A stretch of DNA of 39,294 bases from JAYPHU01 sp038127535 (lineage in GTDB: Bacteria; Pseudomonadota; Alphaproteobacteria; Rhodospirillales; UBA2165), in the NCBI GenBank assembly GCA_038127535.1, contig JAYPHU010000032.1, positions 1-39,294 of the forward strand, read 5' to 3'. The notes beneath the pieces are model-generated. The model was not told the origin of the DNA. It searched no databases and saw only the letters and a list, made by a program, of their open reading frames with translations. Below are positions 8,873 to 16,363 of the stretch, piece after piece (position 1 is the stretch's first letter; the number at the start of each line of letters is the position of its first letter). The translations under genes were made by a program, and so were the position numbers.

Positions 8873-9338
8873 GGGTCGTTTCTCCTCTTAATCCGGTCTT
8901 GAGCTGCTCCATCACCTGATCCTGAGTGTCATTCTGATGAAGCGGTTGGGAAGAACAGCAAAATTCGCCGAGTCCCTCAACCTCCATTTTACCGCCAACG
9001 AATAAGAGGAGGTGACGGGCGACGACGCCAGCCATGATCAGCCATTGGCCGGCTTTCTCGTCCTCGGGCGATTGCTCGATAAGGTTATGATGATAGACAA
9101 GTTCCCGGCAGGTTTCCCGGCAAGCGTTGAAGCTGGGCTCGCCGCGCGCACCCTGCTTGTGCAGGGCCAAAATGCGGAACCCTTCGGACGTGTCCTGGGT
9201 CGGCTCTTGGCCCCGGCCGGTCACCCAGCGTTCCAGCACCTCTTCGCCGAGCAGCAGCATTTCGGCAACTGCCTCAAGCGGGTTAGCGGATTTCCCCAGC
9301 TCGTCGATCCGGGCTTCTATGTCGTCAAAGCTCCTCAC
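8865..9338 (-). CDS. Unknown 157-residue protein between shdrB2 and lbpA
   Basis: I do not recognise this family. The start is GTG at 9338 inside a GTGA overlap with the shdrB2 stop, and the stop overlaps the lbpA start by 8 nt, so it is translated as part of the shdr operon. The protein is mostly helical and acidic, without a signal peptide. Cysteine and histidine residues stand out: C73-x3-C77, followed by H83-H84, and a C127-C128 pair near the C-terminus, with H60 and H109. This might be a metal or sulfur-binding site. It could be an accessory or assembly factor for sHdrB2 or LbpA. Existence as a gene is well supported; function is open. Confidence 0.85.
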   Translation of the reverse strand: MRSFDDIEARIDELGKSANPLEAVAEMLLLGEEVLERWVTGRGQEPTQDTSEGFRILALHKQGARGEPSFNACRETCRELVYHHNLIEQSPEDEKAGQWLIMAGVVARHLLLFVGGKMEVEGLGEFCCSSQPLHQNDTQDQVMEQLKTGLRGETTHA

Positions 9339-10261
9339 GCGAGACCTTTCTCTTTCAGCAGGCCGTAGGAATCGGAAATATTCTCGTGGATGCCCAGCTT
9401 GCGGGGTTTGAGGCCCAAAGCCAGACCCAGCAACTGGGTGAAGTAGAGAACCTTCACATTGGTCTTTTCACCCAGAACCGTTTCAGCCCGAACTTGGTGC
9501 ATTTCCAGTCCGGAATGGCAGGTTGGGCATTCCGTCGCGATCACATCCGCGCCGCAGGCTTCCGCACCCTTCAACAGGTTCAGCACCAGCTTGGTAGAGG
9601 TGTCAGAGTCAGACAGCGTATGCGCTCCGCCGCAACACGCGGTTTTCAGGGGATAGTCCACATTCTCCGCACCGGCGGCGGCCAACAGGTCATCCATGAA
9701 GTGGGGCTTCGAGGTCGATTCACTACCTTCCCCCTGGTCCTTCTCCGGGAAGATGTGCCGGGGGCGTGTGTACATGCAGCCGTAATAGTTGGCGATCTTG
9801 AGGCCTTTGAGAGAGTTCTTCACCCGCTCCTTGATGCCTTCCTCGCCAAGGGAATTCTTTAGCCAATCCAGCGCGTGGATGGTTTCGATGGATCCGGCCT
9901 CATATGTCTGATGACCCGCCTTGGAGGACAATTCGCCGACCACTTCCTTGGAACCGTCATCATGCTCCAGATCGTATTCGGCCTTTTTCAGATTGTGGTA
10001 GCAGCCGTTGCAGGGCGCCATCACGGTGTCGAAGCCCATTTCGTTGGCGGCGATGGACATGACCCGGGACGACAAATAGGTCTGCAGTTTCGGATCGATG
10101 TTTTTCACTTCCATCGCACCGCAGCAGTTCCAGTTCTTCACTTCGACCAGATCCAGGCCGAGCTTCTTGCCGATCGCCTTGGTCGACGTGTTATAGGCGT
10201 GCCCCGATCCTTCGAGGGCGCAGCCGGGATAATAGGCGACTTTCTTATATTCCTTGTTCAC
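9335..10261 (-). CDS. shdrB2: sHdrB2, CCG-domain subunit of the sHdr complex
   Basis: The 308-residue protein carries two CCG domains typical of HdrB: C14, C46-C47, C84, C87 in the first and C162, C209-C210, C245, C248 in the second. Both copies are complete, so it can bind noncubane [4Fe-4S] clusters like those that split heterodisulfides in methanogen HdrB. In the sHdr complex these sites are proposed to act on sulfur-loaded lipoate or persulfide. The gene starts 1 nt after the shdrC2 stop and its own stop overlaps the next gene. The protein is soluble and cytoplasmic with no export signal. Confidence 0.92.
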   Translation of the reverse strand: MNKEYKKVAYYPGCALEGSGHAYNTSTKAIGKKLGLDLVEVKNWNCCGAMEVKNIDPKLQTYLSSRVMSIAANEMGFDTVMAPCNGCYHNLKKAEYDLEHDDGSKEVVGELSSKAGHQTYEAGSIETIHALDWLKNSLGEEGIKERVKNSLKGLKIANYYGCMYTRPRHIFPEKDQGEGSESTSKPHFMDDLLAAAGAENVDYPLKTACCGGAHTLSDSDTSTKLVLNLLKGAEACGADVIATECPTCHSGLEMHQVRAETVLGEKTNVKVLYFTQLLGLALGLKPRKLGIHENISDSYGLLKEKGLA

Positions 10262-10262
10262 G

Positions 10263-11009
10263 TCAGTGTCCCTTCCCTGCCGGCAGGTTTAACGCTGCGG
10301 CATGCTTCTTGTTCTGCTCTTCAACATATTCCTTGATGGCGTCCCGCGCCGGACCCCAGTTTTTGGTGCGCGGCCGCACGAAATTAGCGAGGCCCATGGT
10401 GATCAGCAGCTTGACCGGCAAACGCCAAACCATGCGGCGCACCATCTCCACCAGCCAGTCCTGCATCAGGGGCATCCCCATCCGCTTAAAGAAGCCCTTG
10501 ATGATCCTGCCTTCCTCGATCTTGCCGGTCTCGAACACCTGCGAGGAAAACTCCTCATCGAAATGCATCGACGGCGATTTGGGCGTGTGGCCCTTCAGTT
10601 CCAGCCAGTGGGATAGGGACTTCATCACCCCTTCGGGGAAGACATCCCGCGGACACACATAGGTGCATTTATTGCACGACACACACTGCCAGATGATGTC
10701 CTTGTCCCGCAGCAGTTCTTCTTCCATACCGAGGCGAACCAGATAAATCCAATAACGCGGATTGAATTCCGGGTTCACCGCATTGACCGTGCAGGAATTG
10801 GTGCACGACCCGCATTGCCAACAGCGGTGGATATGCTCCCCGCCCGGCAGCGCCGCGATCTCATCCTGCAGATTGTCGTTGTAGTCGGTGACCACCCGGG
10901 GGCTGATAAACGTGCTCCAGTGTCCGGAGACGTCAACGCCGTCGATCTCCAGTTCCTCTTGGACATGGATATTCTCGGGGCGGATCAGGGATTGTTCATG
11001 AATAGGCAT
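10263..11009 (-). CDS. shdrC2: sHdrC2, iron-sulfur electron-transfer subunit
   Basis: This 248-residue protein has two classical [4Fe-4S] ferredoxin motifs, C63-x2-C66-x2-C69-x3-C73 and C109-x2-C112-x2-C115-x3-C119, as in HdrC. A C-terminal helical part of about 100 residues follows, with a basic, partly hydrophobic stretch (MVWRLPVKLLITMGLANFV) that may lie against the membrane or a partner. In the sHdr complex HdrC subunits relay electrons between HdrA and HdrB subunits. It lies 9 nt after shdrH and 1 nt before shdrB2. Confidence 0.92.
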   Translation of the reverse strand: MPIHEQSLIRPENIHVQEELEIDGVDVSGHWSTFISPRVVTDYNDNLQDEIAALPGGEHIHRCWQCGSCTNSCTVNAVNPEFNPRYWIYLVRLGMEEELLRDKDIIWQCVSCNKCTYVCPRDVFPEGVMKSLSHWLELKGHTPKSPSMHFDEEFSSQVFETGKIEEGRIIKGFFKRMGMPLMQDWLVEMVRRMVWRLPVKLLITMGLANFVRPRTKNWGPARDAIKEYVEEQNKKHAAALNLPAGKGH

Positions 11010-11018
11010 ATCGTCGTC

Positions 11019-11888
11019 CTAAGCCTCGGAGGCGATTGTCGCGTCGGCCACCCGATGGGGCGTGCCGTCCGCTTTCTTGAGTTTGGTCCGGCCGGTCCGG
11101 GTATTAACCCCGTCGAGCCCGAGCATGTGCCGGCAATATTCCATCGGGTCTTCGGGGGTCGAGAAGTCGGTCCGAAGATAGGTCGCGCCCCGAGCCGAGA
11201 TATAGTCGCCGTAAACCTGGGCGCAGAGAAGGTCCACATAGAACGGGACATCCTTGAAGACCCCGTTGTCGGAGAGATACTGGCTCAACTCCTGGCGCAA
11301 CATGATGAACGCGTCGTAATTGTCATCCACGTCGATCACCAGATTGTCCAGATCGTCGGAGAACCAAATCTCCCGCAGGACCCCAGAATTGGTGTTCACG
11401 TCCCAAATCCAGCGGGTCATCAGCGGATAGAGTTCCGGATGGGTAAAGTGCAGGATTTCGGCGGCCAGATCGCGCACCCAGCGAAACTGTTTTTCCTGGG
11501 GAAACACGGCGCGGATGGCGGTCATCCGCTGATCCGTACTGGCGGTGTCCTCGACCCCGTTCAGCAACGCGCCAAGCCCGAGACGGATATTCGCCATGCC
11601 GTTTTCGGCCATTTCCTCGCCGACGCGCCGGCGGGCCAGGGAAATGAAAGCGCAGGCAAGGTTGAACGATTCCTCGCTCACCTGTTTCCAGGCCTCGCCG
11701 CCGAAAGTTTCCTCGAACAGAGATGATTTGAGTTTCAGCGCGTCGATATAGCGCTCCACCCCGCCGTCGTTCTCCGCCGACTTGATCAGCGCATCCATAG
11801 CTTCGGACAGACGCGGCCCGCTCAAGTGCAGAACCGGCATGGGCGGCTCCGGCACCTCGGGGGCTTTTTTGGCGAATTGTCCAAACAT
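11019..11888 (-). CDS. shdrH: sHdrH, conserved hypothetical protein of shdr clusters
   Basis: This 289-residue soluble protein lies between shdrA and shdrC2, the position occupied in shdrC1B1AHC2B2 clusters by a conserved protein of unknown role (called Hyp or sHdrH). No known motif is evident; it is largely alpha-helical, acidic and has three cysteines (about 74, 222 and 253), none in a cluster-binding pattern. The helical ALLNGVEDTAS and RWVRDLAAEILHFTHPELYPL segments look like a folded scaffold. Its constant position suggests a structural part of the complex or an assembly factor. Identification is by synteny and length, not by motif. Confidence 0.8.
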   Translation of the reverse strand: MFGQFAKKAPEVPEPPMPVLHLSGPRLSEAMDALIKSAENDGGVERYIDALKLKSSLFEETFGGEAWKQVSEESFNLACAFISLARRRVGEEMAENGMANIRLGLGALLNGVEDTASTDQRMTAIRAVFPQEKQFRWVRDLAAEILHFTHPELYPLMTRWIWDVNTNSGVLREIWFSDDLDNLVIDVDDNYDAFIMLRQELSQYLSDNGVFKDVPFYVDLLCAQVYGDYISARGATYLRTDFSTPEDPMEYCRHMLGLDGVNTRTGRTKLKKADGTPHRVADATIASEA

Positions 11889-11896
11889 CCGGATGA

Positions 11897-12949
11897 TTAC
11901 TCCGCCGCGATAGCGGTTTCGTTGGCGCTGGCGAATGCGGCCATAGCCGCCGCTTGACCTTGGGCGATGGAATCGTCGATGGTCTCCGGCCCTGTGGCGG
12001 CGCCGGCGACAAACACGCCCGGACGGGATGTCCGGCCCATGCCGCCGTAGGTCGCTTCCCGGCCGATATGGCCATGCGGCTCCAACTGCACATCGAAAAT
12101 CGAGGAAAGCAGGAGATTGTCCACGTTCGGGTCCATGCCGATGGCGTGCACCACCAGATCAAACGGGATGGTGATCGGCCGTTTGACCAGCGTGTCCTCG
12201 CCTTTGACGATCAGCTTGTCGCCGTCGGAGGTCACCTCGGCGATCCGCGCCTTGATGTATTTGACCTTATATTCTTCCTGGCTCTTCCAATAATAGGTAT
12301 CTTCGTACAGCCCGAAGGTCCGGATATCCATGTAATAGATATAGACGTGGCAGTCCGGCAGCTCCTCGCGAATTTCCATGGCCAGATTGGACGAGACCGT
12401 GCAGCAAATCTTGGAGCACCATTCCCGGCCGATCTGCCGGTCGCGGGACCCGACGCAGAGCAGGATGGCCACCCGCTTGGGCTGGCGGCCGTCCGACGGA
12501 CAGTGAATGCCCTTGCCCGACGAGATCATCTGTTCCGCCTGGGTCGTGGTGATCACGTCCGGGAACATGCCGAAGCCCCATTCGGGCTTGTTGATGGAAT
12601 CGAAGTGGGTGAAGCCGGTGCAGAGAACGGCCGCGCTGGCGTCCAGGCTGCTGCCGTCCGACAGTTTCGCCTGGAACCTCCCCGGCTCGCCGGAAAACTC
12701 GCTCACCGTGGTAGAGGTTTTCACCTCGACGAGCGGTGACCCGGCCGCCCGGTCAACCATACCGCCGATGGCGTCCTTGGCCCACTCCCCCGACGGCACC
12801 AGTTTGGCATAGCCGGAGATAATCGGCGCGCCGCCGAGCCGGTCTTCTTTTTCAACAATGACGGACTTTTGCCCGGCCATCGCCAGAGAATGGGCCGCAC
12901 TTAGCCCCGCCGGCCCACCGCCGACGATCAGGATTGGAGTATCAGTCAT
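11897..12949 (-). CDS. shdrA: sHdrA, FAD-containing core subunit
   Basis: The 350-residue protein opens with a Rossmann GGGPAG (residues 10-15) for FAD and has a second hydrophobic nucleotide segment around 160-166. A four-cysteine site typical of HdrA is present: C165, C178, C182 and C183 (CVGSRD then WCSKICC), expected to bind a [4Fe-4S] cluster. It is about the short length of sHdrA and lacks the ferredoxin inserts of methanogen HdrA. The ATG overlaps the shdrB1 stop in an ATGA. In sHdr it is proposed to pass electrons to NAD+. Cytoplasmic. Confidence 0.93.
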   Translation of the reverse strand: MTDTPILIVGGGPAGLSAAHSLAMAGQKSVIVEKEDRLGGAPIISGYAKLVPSGEWAKDAIGGMVDRAAGSPLVEVKTSTTVSEFSGEPGRFQAKLSDGSSLDASAAVLCTGFTHFDSINKPEWGFGMFPDVITTTQAEQMISSGKGIHCPSDGRQPKRVAILLCVGSRDRQIGREWCSKICCTVSSNLAMEIREELPDCHVYIYYMDIRTFGLYEDTYYWKSQEEYKVKYIKARIAEVTSDGDKLIVKGEDTLVKRPITIPFDLVVHAIGMDPNVDNLLLSSIFDVQLEPHGHIGREATYGGMGRTSRPGVFVAGAATGPETIDDSIAQGQAAAMAAFASANETAIAAE

Positions 12950-14301
12950 GCTTGGCTTTCGAGTTTCTTAAATCCGGGTCCGGATGTGATCATGAGACGC
13001 GGGTCATAGAGCATTTCCCGATCGCCGCCGTCTTCGATGGCTCTCAGGTAATCCTCGAACTCCGCTTTCTTGGCCCGCCAATCGATGCCGAGTTTCTCCA
13101 TCAGGGTCTCGACCGACGAGGCGTGCCAGTGGAGTTGAACGATTTTATACGGATGGGCGCCGCAGACCAGGGCGGCGAACTGGCAATCGGCCATAACCGG
13201 CAGTTCCACGTCCTTGCCGGCGGCCTTGCCAATCCACTGGTTCTTATCCAGCGTGGTAATGCAGCCCGTATCGTGGCCGATCATCACGTCGGAGTTTGCT
13301 TCCTCGACGGCGACGCGGATTTTCCGGTCGATGGCGAAGGACCGGGTGAATTCCCGCTCCGACAGGATGTGGCGGAAACCAAAACCGCAGCAATCGTACC
13401 AGGTGGAATAATCGATCACGTTGGCGCCCAATTCTTCGAGCAGCGCGGTGGAGACGGCGACCCGGTTGCCTTCCAGCACCGAGTCGTCATAGATCGCGTC
13501 TTCCGGCACCATCTTGTAGACATGGCAGGCCGGGTGAACGGTCGCCCGGATGTTGCTGGCGTCGATCTCTTGATAGTTATGAATCTCGGAGCGCATCACG
13601 TGCACCCACTCGGTATAGTGCACAATCTCTTCCGGGATCAGCAGCTTTCCGTCCACCAGACGGCCCAGCTTGCCCAGTATGGTTCGGACCTTTTCCCGCA
13701 GCTCGGCGGAGTGCAGCAGGTAGTGACGCACTTCCTTGTAGTTGCCGAAGGATGTGCCGCAGTGCACCAGCGGATAGAAATAGCCGTCATCCAGACCCTG
13801 CGCTCGGCCGGAAACATAGGCCTGGTGGAAGTTGCGCAAGAAAACCGCAGCCAGGCTTTCCAGGTTGCCTATCCCGGAACCGTGATAGTTCCAGGCGGTG
13901 CAGGAGGTCTGGTCGGTCTCGTCCAGATACGGGACCTCCATCTTGTTCATCAGCCAGAGGAGCGACGTCGGGTAACCCGGAATATTGCCGCATTGGCCGC
14001 AGGACTTGTGGTGCCAGAGCTGGCGGGTCGGGATACGCTTGTCCCAGCCGTACAGCGTCTTCACCGTCTTCGGCGCATGCTCGTCGGTGATGCGGTGGAC
14101 CATGATCTCACCGTCTTTTTCCAACTGCCACATGATGTCGCGCACATCTTCGACGCGATCCTTGTTGGTCAGCATGGAGCGCTTGTCGATCCGCTGCTCC
14201 ACCCAGCTTGTGGCGGTCTGCGCCTCGTCAGCGGTGAGGTTGGCGTCTTTCCATTCGTCGCCATGACCCGTAAAGCGTTCGCCGGATTGATTATCAGTCA
14301 T
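12946..14301 (-). CDS. shdrB1: sHdrB1, CCG-domain-like subunit
   Basis: I chose ATG 14301 because GAGG lies six bases upstream; ATG 14307 abuts that same GAGG. This start overlaps the shdrC1 stop by 8 nt and gives 451 residues. The C-terminal half holds a CCG-like cysteine set (C259, C304-C305, C347, C373, C380), and the N-terminal half has C101, C104, C134 and C181 in a degenerate arrangement (SCGQCGN, SCTAW). So the second CCG domain looks able to bind a cluster, while the first diverges. It is longer than sHdrB2 because of an N-terminal extension of some 90 residues. It is a partner of sHdrC1 and sHdrA. Confidence 0.9.
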   Translation of the reverse strand: MTDNQSGERFTGHGDEWKDANLTADEAQTATSWVEQRIDKRSMLTNKDRVEDVRDIMWQLEKDGEIMVHRITDEHAPKTVKTLYGWDKRIPTRQLWHHKSCGQCGNIPGYPTSLLWLMNKMEVPYLDETDQTSCTAWNYHGSGIGNLESLAAVFLRNFHQAYVSGRAQGLDDGYFYPLVHCGTSFGNYKEVRHYLLHSAELREKVRTILGKLGRLVDGKLLIPEEIVHYTEWVHVMRSEIHNYQEIDASNIRATVHPACHVYKMVPEDAIYDDSVLEGNRVAVSTALLEELGANVIDYSTWYDCCGFGFRHILSEREFTRSFAIDRKIRVAVEEANSDVMIGHDTGCITTLDKNQWIGKAAGKDVELPVMADCQFAALVCGAHPYKIVQLHWHASSVETLMEKLGIDWRAKKAEFEDYLRAIEDGGDREMLYDPRLMITSGPGFKKLESQA

Positions 14302-15052
14302 CGTCATCCTCTTCGTCTTGCTCGTCGAGCCAGTCGTCGTAATCGTCCCGCTTTTCATCAATGATGTCGGAGATCACATCGAACAGATTCTCGTCGATGG
14401 TTTCGAGTTGATCGAGCACGCCGGTCATTTCCCAGATCGTATAAAGCTCGATTGAGGTCTTGAGATTGGTTTCCCAGGCCGTCTCGGTAGTGTTCAGCGT
14501 CGGCATGGGGATAGCGTCGCGCAGCACCTTCAACGGCGCATGTACCTTGGAAATATTCGGGCCCCAGTCGGCAAAGTGCTGGGGATTGATCATGTCCGGG
14601 GCAATCTGGTTGCCGGTCGAGATCACCTTGAGCATGACCCGGCTGAAGGGCCGCAGCACGTTCTGCGCCGATTCCATACCGTGCTTGATGGCGGTTTCCC
14701 GCATTAGCATGACCAAACCACCGGGGGAATTGCCGAACGGGCAGCGCGCGGCGCAGGTGTAGCACTGAGCACAGGCCCAGATCTTTTCCTGCATGGCGTC
14801 ATAGATGCCTTCCAGGTTCTCGGTCCACAGGAGCTGAACGATTTCCCGGGGGCTAAAGTCATAATAATGTGCCGCCGGGCAGGTCGCCGTGCAAATGCCG
14901 CAGTTCAGGCAACCGTTGAGCTCGTGGTCGTAGCGCATGTCCGCCTGGATGTCCTGGAAGATTTCTTCCATGTCATCGTAGTCCTGGACCGGCGCGTCCG
15001 AGACCGGATCGCCGATATGCTCCTGAACACGTGTGCTGGTCGGGTGGCTCAT
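14294..15052 (-). CDS. shdrC1: sHdrC1, iron-sulfur electron-transfer subunit
   Basis: The 252-residue product has two [4Fe-4S] motifs: C48-x2-C51-x2-C54-x3-C58 and C94-x2-C97-x2-C100-x3-C104. A helical region follows, and the tail is extremely acidic (DDYDDWLDEQDEEDDDD). ATG 15052 is taken as the start; an in-frame GTG one codon earlier (15055) is also possible, and the ribosome site is weak. It lies 19 nt after dsrE. It is the first of the six core shdr genes and pairs with sHdrB1. Confidence 0.92.
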   Translation of the reverse strand: MSHPTSTRVQEHIGDPVSDAPVQDYDDMEEIFQDIQADMRYDHELNGCLNCGICTATCPAAHYYDFSPREIVQLLWTENLEGIYDAMQEKIWACAQCYTCAARCPFGNSPGGLVMLMRETAIKHGMESAQNVLRPFSRVMLKVISTGNQIAPDMINPQHFADWGPNISKVHAPLKVLRDAIPMPTLNTTETAWETNLKTSIELYTIWEMTGVLDQLETIDENLFDVISDIIDEKRDDYDDWLDEQDEEDDDD

Positions 15053-15071
15053 CACTTAAGTTCCATTCAAA

Positions 15072-15452
15072 TTAGTATGTCAGAACCTTCAGGTCGTCTT
15101 CTTCCATCACCTGTTCGATGACGTAGGCGCCGCCGACGATCCCCTCGCATTCGGGGATCAGGTCGTCTTCAGTCATGTCGAAGAGATCCAGGTTGGGCGA
15201 GCAGCAGAAAAACTTCACCCCCGCGTCATGGGCGTCTTTGATGAAGTCATAGACGTTCTTGGGGGAGCCCGGCTTGACCACTAAATTCTCGGCCACGCCT
15301 TTTTTCATCAGCTTGCCGGCGGTGGCGGTGCAGACAACCTCCACCTCGTATTCCATGGCGGCGGCAACGGTCGCTTGAAACAGCGGCGCACCCAGCTCTT
15401 CACCATTACTGGGATCCGTGTTCACCATCATGATCATCAGTTTTTCAGCCAT
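15072..15452 (-). CDS. dsrE: DsrE3-like cytoplasmic sulfurtransferase
   Basis: The 126-residue protein has the DsrE/DsrF-like fold: an N-terminal MIMMVNTDPSNGEE, a middle VEVVCTATAGKLMKKG and a FFCCSPNLDLF segment, whose CC pair (near residues 83-84) is the likely persulfide site. It has no signal peptide, unlike the exported DsrE-like protein at 34309. DsrE3 proteins are found with tusA, rhodanese and shdr genes and are thought to hand persulfide sulfur to the oxidation complex. It sits directly upstream of shdrC1 and downstream of the amidotransferase-like gene. Confidence 0.88.
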   Translation of the reverse strand: MAEKLMIMMVNTDPSNGEELGAPLFQATVAAAMEYEVEVVCTATAGKLMKKGVAENLVVKPGSPKNVYDFIKDAHDAGVKFFCCSPNLDLFDMTEDDLIPECEGIVGGAYVIEQVMEEDDLKVLTY

Positions 15453-15489
15453 CGATTTACCTATTCACTCTCAGTGTTCAAAATATTCA

Positions 15490-16230
15490 CTATGCCGCAC
15501 AGGATTTCAGGGCGGCGGGATTCCGTCCCAGCTTTTGCCGCTGCATCAATTCGGTGACTTGCACCAAACCGGTCATCACATAGACAAGTGCGTCTTCCAT
15601 GTCGTTTTGCAGGGCGTGCATTTGCAGCAGCGTATCGCCTGTGTCCGGCGGGAAATCATCAAACTCCATGATCAGGTCTTCGATCATGCCGAGCTTGAAA
15701 CCGGGATGATTGGCGAACCCGACCGACCGCTCGCCGATTTGGAACACGGCGGGCCGGTCCTCCAGGTCGCGGGCCAGGATATTGGCGTCCGACGGCGGCT
15801 GGGGCCAATCGCGCATATAGACGGCTGCCGGCATCCGTTCCGGCAGGAAGCCGTTCAACGCCTCGTCATCGGTGCGGACAAATTCGGTGAGATCAAAGCG
15901 AAGGTCGCGAGCGTCGCTACCGCCGCCGGCGGCATGACAGAGAATCTGAGAGCCGAGACCGAAACCAACCACGGGGATATCGGCGGCCAGGCACGTCTCG
16001 ACGAAGGAAACTTCTTCTATGATGATCGGCAGGTTCTTCTCGCCCGCGCCGCCCCACGGGCCGCCACCCATGAGGAAGAGGCAGCTAATGTCTTCGATCG
16101 AGTCCGGGAACCAGCTGCCGGCGACGTGCGGGCGCACATATTGAAAGGCGATTCCCCGGCCCTCCAGGTGGTCTTCCACCCGCCCGAGATATTCGCCGTC
16201 GGTATGCTGAATGACTTGGACTGCCGGCAT
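15490..16230 (-). CDS. Class I glutamine-amidotransferase-like protein lacking the catalytic cysteine
   Basis: Started at ATG 16230 the protein has 246 residues; a longer frame to ATG 16278 exists but would overlap a separate small ORF and adds a non-conserved leader. The fold of GMP-synthase-type amidotransferases is visible: GGGPWGGAGE near residue 55 and the nucleophile-elbow context GFGLGSQ at 89-95. In active enzymes the third residue of that elbow is cysteine; here it is glycine (G91). The C-terminal His context (FANHPGF) keeps the histidine but not the usual glutamate. It therefore looks catalytically dead as a glutaminase. It leads the shdr operon, 37 nt before dsrE, so it may have a binding or regulatory role. 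Confidence 0.8.
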   Translation of the reverse strand: MPAVQVIQHTDGEYLGRVEDHLEGRGIAFQYVRPHVAGSWFPDSIEDISCLFLMGGGPWGGAGEKNLPIIIEEVSFVETCLAADIPVVGFGLGSQILCHAAGGGSDARDLRFDLTEFVRTDDEALNGFLPERMPAAVYMRDWPQPPSDANILARDLEDRPAVFQIGERSVGFANHPGFKLGMIEDLIMEFDDFPPDTGDTLLQMHALQNDMEDALVYVMTGLVQVTELMQRQKLGRNPAALKSCAA

Positions 16231-16231
16231 G

Positions 16232-16336
16232 CTACCCTTTGCTCCCGCTCTTAAAGGACGCAACGGAGCCGAATACAATCTTTACCCCATAGGTATCCCG
16301 GATGGCTTCCATGACTCCCTTGCGAAACTGTTTCAT
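16232..16336 (-). CDS. Candidate 34-residue ORF ahead of the amidotransferase-like gene
   Basis: ATG 16336 to TAG 16232 reads 34 codons; the TAG is followed by one base and then the ATG of the next gene, an arrangement typical of translational coupling. An in-frame TAG 12 nt upstream fixes the start region. The peptide is basic (eight Lys/Arg, three Asp/Glu) and starts MKQFRKGVMEAIRD. A GGTGAG abuts the ATG, and an AGG lies further upstream, so ribosome binding looks weak. It could be a leader peptide or a small protein; it could also be untranslated 5' leader. Confidence 0.4.
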   Translation of the reverse strand: MKQFRKGVMEAIRDTYGVKIVFGSVASFKSGSKG

Positions 16337-16351
16337 CTCACCGACCTAATT

Positions 16352-16363
16352 GTAACGCGTTAC
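16352..16363. promoter_or_regulatory. Perfect 12-bp palindrome upstream of the shdr operon
   Basis: GTAACGCGTTAC is its own reverse complement, with a central CG as in many LacI/GalR-type operators. It lies 15 nt before the 34-residue ORF and about 120 nt before the amidotransferase-like gene, a position fitting an operator at the shdr promoter. No LacI-type gene is in the window, and ArsR-type regulators are the usual candidates for shdr loci. Confidence 0.5.

Noticed and set aside
12934..14364. A 476-residue open frame on the + strand opposite shdrB1.
   Set aside because: It is a shadow of the GC-rich shdrB1 gene, has no recognisable motif, and shdrB1 itself has a complete cysteine set and tight operon joints.
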